Shown here in pieces: positions 61,021 to 64,000 of a stretch of 64,000 nucleotides of DNA (positions within the stretch are counted from its first letter, which is position 1; every line of letters starts with the position of its first letter). The notes under the pieces are model-generated. The model ran no database searches. It was given only the letters and a program-made list of their open reading frames with translations, and was not told where the DNA came from. The translations under genes and the position numbers were made by a program. The stretch is from Kitasatospora sp. GAS204B (GTDB lineage: Bacteria; Actinomycetota; Actinomycetes; Streptomycetales; Streptomycetaceae): the NCBI RefSeq assembly GCF_029892155.1, contig NZ_JARZAG010000013.1, forward strand, positions 169,573-233,572. Direction: 5' to 3'.

Positions 61021-62658
61021 ATGTCCGGCATGACGTCCAGCACTCGTGACGAGACCCCAGCCGCCGAGAGCGCGGTGGCGCCGGCCGAGGGCCCGCTGCC
61101 CAACACCGTGGTGGTCCCCGCCGACGAGGACCCGGTCGCGGCGGCCGGCAGCGAACTGCTCGGCGGCCCGCCCGGGCGCCGGGCCCTGCTGGGCGTCTCC
61201 TGGTGGATCCCGGCCCGCTTCCTGGCGCTGGCCACCGTCCTGACGTACCTCCTCGGCATGGTGCAGAAGCTGCCCTGCTACACCAGCGGCTGGTTCTTCG
61301 GCGCCACCGCCCAGTACACCCACGCCTGCTACAGCGACATCCCGCACCTGTACACCGCGCGCGGCTTCTCGCTCGGGCTGCATCCGTACCTCGACATGCT
61401 GCCCTCGCCCTCGCCGGACATGAAGTACCTGGAGTACCCGGTGCTCACCGGCGGCTTCATGCAGATCGCCGGCTGGCTCACCCCGACCAGCGGCGTCATC
61501 GAGGACCGCGAGCGCTGGTTCTGGATGGTCAACGCCGGGATGCTGCTGATCTGCGCGGTGATCACGGTGATCGCGCTCACCCGCACCCACCGCCGCCGCC
61601 CGTGGGACGCGCTGCTCTTCGCGCTGGCGCCCTGCCTGGCGCTGGACGCCACGATCAACTGGGACCTGCTGGCGGTCGCGCTGACCGCCGTCGCGATGGC
61701 CTACTGGTCGGGCAAGCGCACCGTGTGGGCCGGTGTCTTCATCGGTCTGGCCACCGCCGCCAAGCTCTATCCGGTGCTGCTGCTCGGCCCGCTGCTGGTG
61801 CTCTGCTGGCGTTCGGGCCGCTGGCGGGAGTTCTGGCAGGCCACCGCCGGCGCGGTGGGCGCCTGGCTGCTGGTCAACGTGCCGATCATGATCGCGAACT
61901 TCGACGGCTGGGCCACCTTCTACAGCTTCAGCCAGAGCCGCAAGGAGGACTTCGGGTCCTTCTGGATGGTCCTGATGCAGGACCGCAACGCCTCGCTGGC
62001 CGGCCTGAACAACTGGATCGCCGCCCTGCTGATCGCCTGCTGCCTGGGCATCGGCTGGCTGGCCCTGGCCGCGCCGCGCCGGCCGCGCTACGCCCAGCTG
62101 GTCTTCCTGGTGGTGGCGGCCTTCGTGGTCACCAACAAGGTCTACTCCCCGCAGTACGTGCTCTGGCTGATCCCGCTGGCCGCCCTGGCCCGCCCGCGCT
62201 GGCGGGACTTCCTGATCTGGCAGGCCTGCGAGGTGCTGTACTTCCTCGGCATCTGGTCCTACCTGGCCTTCATCAGCGATTCCAAGCAGCACGGGATCGG
62301 CCAGGACTGGTACCACTTCGCGGTGATCCTGCACCTGGCCGGCACGCTCTACCTCTGCGCCAAGGTGATCCGCGACGTCCTGCGCCCCGAGCACGACCCG
62401 GTGCGCTGGGACGGCAGCGACGACCCGTCGGGCGGCATCCTCGACTTCGCCCCCGACGTCTTCGTGATCGGCGCGGCGCGCCGGCTGCGGGAGCATGAGT
62501 CCTACGCCGCCTTCGCTCCGGTGGACGGCGTGGACTGGCTGACGGACGACCTGCAGGACGAGCACGGCGGGCAGGACGAGCACGGCGGGCAGGACGAGCA
62601 CGATGTGCAGGACGCCCGCCCGGTGGTGGAGCCTGCGGTGGAGCCCGGGCACTTCTGA
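61021..62658 (+). CDS. GT87 (DUF2029) polyprenyl-phosphate-dependent glycosyltransferase
   Basis: This 545-residue protein has about 11 membrane helices and the GT87 features: a conserved Asp in YLDMLPSPSPDMKYLEYPV, LATAAKLYPVLLLGPLLVL and NKVYSPQYVLWLIPLAAL. GT87 enzymes such as PimE add mannose from a polyprenyl phosphate donor on the outer face of the membrane. The C-terminal acidic tail contains a repeat of DEHGGQ. A role in wall or lipoglycan synthesis fits the context, but the acceptor is unknown. Confidence 0.88.
   Translation: MSGMTSSTRDETPAAESAVAPAEGPLPNTVVVPADEDPVAAAGSELLGGPPGRRALLGVSWWIPARFLALATVLTYLLGMVQKLPCYTSGWFFGATAQYTHACYSDIPHLYTARGFSLGLHPYLDMLPSPSPDMKYLEYPVLTGGFMQIAGWLTPTSGVIEDRERWFWMVNAGMLLICAVITVIALTRTHRRRPWDALLFALAPCLALDATINWDLLAVALTAVAMAYWSGKRTVWAGVFIGLATAAKLYPVLLLGPLLVLCWRSGRWREFWQATAGAVGAWLLVNVPIMIANFDGWATFYSFSQSRKEDFGSFWMVLMQDRNASLAGLNNWIAALLIACCLGIGWLALAAPRRPRYAQLVFLVVAAFVVTNKVYSPQYVLWLIPLAALARPRWRDFLIWQACEVLYFLGIWSYLAFISDSKQHGIGQDWYHFAVILHLAGTLYLCAKVIRDVLRPEHDPVRWDGSDDPSGGILDFAPDVFVIGAARRLREHESYAAFAPVDGVDWLTDDLQDEHGGQDEHGGQDEHDVQDARPVVEPAVEPGHF
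62554..62607. repeat. 18-bp tandem repeat in the GT87 gene
   Basis: Two exact copies of CAGGACGAGCACGGCGGG and a third that diverges after 13 bases encode QDEHGG-QDEHGG-QDEHDV in the C-terminal tail. Confidence 0.9.
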
Positions 62659-62665
62659 GCGCCGG

Positions 62666-63763
62666 TCAGGCGGTCCGGTCGGCCACCTGGTCGAAGTGCG
62701 TGGTGGTGTGCCGGACGGTGAGCGCGAGCTCGTCGCCGACCGCCGGCGGCTTGCTGCCGGCGGGCAGGAAGAGGATGCTCACCTGCATGTGCGGCGGCTC
62801 GGCGAACCAGAGCTGGCGCCCGTTCCACTGGTAGGGCGACAGGGTGCGGTTCAGCGTGGCCAGCCCGGCCCTGGCGATCCCCTTGGCGCGGGGCAGCAGC
62901 CCCCGCACGTACTTGGGCGACTCCAGGCCGATGCCGTGCGCGGTGCCGCCGCAGACCACCAGCAGGTGGCCGTCGGAGGGCGCCCTGTGCTGGCGGTAGC
63001 CGTAGCGCTCACCCTTGGCCAGCGCGGTCACGTCCAGCACGGTGGCCCCGGCGCTGAGCGCACCGACGTCGCCGAGCCAGAGCCGGGTGCCGATCCGGGA
63101 GCGGAACTCGACGCGTGGGTGGGCGGCGCGCAGCGCGGTGACTCCGGCCGAACTCAGGTGGCTCAGGTAGACGGTGCCGGTGGGCAGCCCGGCCCCGGCG
63201 ATCGCGTCGATCCAGGCGGCGACCTCGGCGACCGGGTCCGGGCGGTCCAGCGGCAGGTGCAGCGCGAAACCCTCGACGGTGGCCGCCGCGCCGCCTTGGC
63301 CGGTGGCCTCGGCCAGGTAGTCGAGTTCGGCGGGCGCGATGCCGTGCCGGCGCATGCTGGTCATGCACTCCACCACCACCCGGTGCCCGGCCAGCGCGGC
63401 CAGTGCCTCCACGCTCGCCACCGTGCGCACCACCCTGCCCCGGCCATCCGCCGGGGGGGCCGCCGGCACCGCGGTCGCAGGGGCTTGAGGGGGCTCCTCG
63501 CCGATCCGATAGGGCGTCAGCACCAGCACGTCGCCCTGGTAGCCGCCGGCCCGCTCGCTGTCGCGGAGCACCTCGGTGGCCTCCGTCGCGGTGCCCACCG
63601 CCAGCATCCCGGTGCCCAGCAGTTCGGCCTCCCGGGCGAGCCGCAGGTTGCCGAAGCCGTAGCCGTTGCCCTTGGCCACCGGGACCAGGGCGGGGAACTC
63701 GGCCAGCAGCGTGCGCTGATGCGTCCGCCAGCGGTCGGTGTCGACGTAGAGCGAAAGGGTCAT
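62666..63763 (-). CDS. alanine-racemase-like PLP enzyme
   Basis: This 365-residue protein has the N-terminal PLP barrel of the alanine racemase family. The lysine is Lys31 in VPVAKGNGYGFGN, where Alr has VVKADAYGHG, and there is a conserved GTRLWLGDVG near the middle. The second catalytic Tyr region reads GERYGYRQ. It is shorter in motif conservation than true Alr and is probably a paralogue; racemisation of alanine is unproven. It is encoded beside the femX-type gene, so a wall-precursor role fits. Confidence 0.8.
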   Translation of the reverse strand: MTLSLYVDTDRWRTHQRTLLAEFPALVPVAKGNGYGFGNLRLAREAELLGTGMLAVGTATEATEVLRDSERAGGYQGDVLVLTPYRIGEEPPQAPATAVPAAPPADGRGRVVRTVASVEALAALAGHRVVVECMTSMRRHGIAPAELDYLAEATGQGGAAATVEGFALHLPLDRPDPVAEVAAWIDAIAGAGLPTGTVYLSHLSSAGVTALRAAHPRVEFRSRIGTRLWLGDVGALSAGATVLDVTALAKGERYGYRQHRAPSDGHLLVVCGGTAHGIGLESPKYVRGLLPRAKGIARAGLATLNRTLSPYQWNGRQLWFAEPPHMQVSILFLPAGSKPPAVGDELALTVRHTTTHFDQVADRTA

Positions 63764-63817
63764 CGAGCTCTCCCCGGGGGGTGGTGCGGGTCGTGCGGTG
63801 GGCGGCGCGCGGCTGCG

Positions 63818-64000
63818 TCAGCGGCGTGACATGTAGAGGTCGAGCGCCTTGTGCAGCAGCTTGTTCAGCGGGAAGTCCCACTCCCCGAGGTATTCGGCGG
63901 CCTGCCCGCCGGTGCCGAGCTTGAACTGGATCAGGCCGAAGAGCGGGTCCTCCTCCTGGAGCGTGTCGCTGATCCCGCGCAGGTCGTAGATTCCCGCGCC
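63818..64000 (-). CDS. femX: FemX-type lipid II:glycine transferase, C-terminal end
   Basis: Only the last 60 residues are in the window. The sequence YDLRGISDTLQEEDPLFGLI and the ending EYLGEWDFPLNKLLHKALD match FemABX-family peptidyltransferases. In streptomycetes FemX adds the first glycine of the peptidoglycan cross-bridge to lipid II. The start lies beyond the window, upstream of the alanine-racemase-like gene on the same strand. Confidence 0.88.
   Translation of the reverse strand, partial: GAGIYDLRGISDTLQEEDPLFGLIQFKLGTGGQAAEYLGEWDFPLNKLLHKALDLYMSRR

Overview
This window is the replication-origin neighbourhood of an actinomycete chromosome, almost certainly a member of the Streptomycetaceae (Streptomyces, Kitasatospora or Streptacidiphilus). 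The evidence is very high GC with strong third-position bias, many GTG starts, a DnaA-box-rich oriC between dnaA and dnaN, several GTTTCACGTGAAAC parS sites around parAB, and a gene order that I recognise as closely parallel to the S. coelicolor fhaA-to-femX region. I see no prophage, insertion sequence or CRISPR array. Three tRNA genes (Leu-CAG, Ala-TGC, Ile-GAT) are present.

Layout. 1-2 kb: a truncated MOSC protein, a two-helix potassium channel, a small conserved protein and a HAD phosphatase. 2.4-9.7 kb: the Ser/Thr signalling and wall-growth block fhaA-fhaB-pstP, then pbpA-pknB; the SEDS gene (rodA/ftsW) that normally sits between pstP and pbpA is absent and a strong hairpin occupies the gap. 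9.7-16.7 kb: an antirepressor-like hypothetical, two class E sortases, pabA/trpG, a small membrane protein, DUF881, crgA, rhomboid and ppiB, with a cluster of DnaA boxes between crgA and rhomboid. 16.8-21.7 kb: DUF5324, tRNAs, a DLW-39 peptide, a PP2C-like protein, a cyclopropane-fatty-acid-synthase-like methyltransferase and DUF3566. 21.8-33.6 kb: gyrA, gyrB, DUF721/DciA, recF, gnd, dnaN, oriC, dnaA, all read leftwards. 34-41 kb: rpmH-rnpA-yidD-yidC-jag-rsmG-parA-parB and an acetyltransferase, read rightwards. 41-49 kb: trxA/trxB, an anti-sigma/sigma pair, a pseudokinase and murJ. 49-64 kb: DUF6049, pcnA (CCA-adding type), a DUF/LppU-like membrane protein, an MFS exporter, inositol-phosphate synthase, a PadR regulator, a class A penicillin-binding protein, a GT87 mannosyltransferase-like protein, an alanine-racemase-like protein and the end of a FemX-type transferase.

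How it works together. Two themes dominate. The first is initiation and segregation of the chromosome: DnaA, oriC, DnaN, DciA, gyrase, RecF, ParA/ParB and seven parS sites. The second is polar wall growth: PknB/PstP with FhaA/FhaB, PbpA, CrgA, the pseudokinase-MurJ pair, a class A PBP, sortases and FemX. PknB, PstP, FhaA, a pseudokinase and MurJ in one window suggests the mycobacterial-type phospho-control of lipid II flipping, here with the pseudokinase as a separate protein.

The most interesting non-genic signals are DnaA boxes outside oriC (including two inside a terminator stem after pknB), parS sites built into long palindromes after parB and after the inositol-phosphate synthase gene, and parS sites that are part of the coding sequence of a sigma-factor tail and have spawned a 15-bp half-site repeat.
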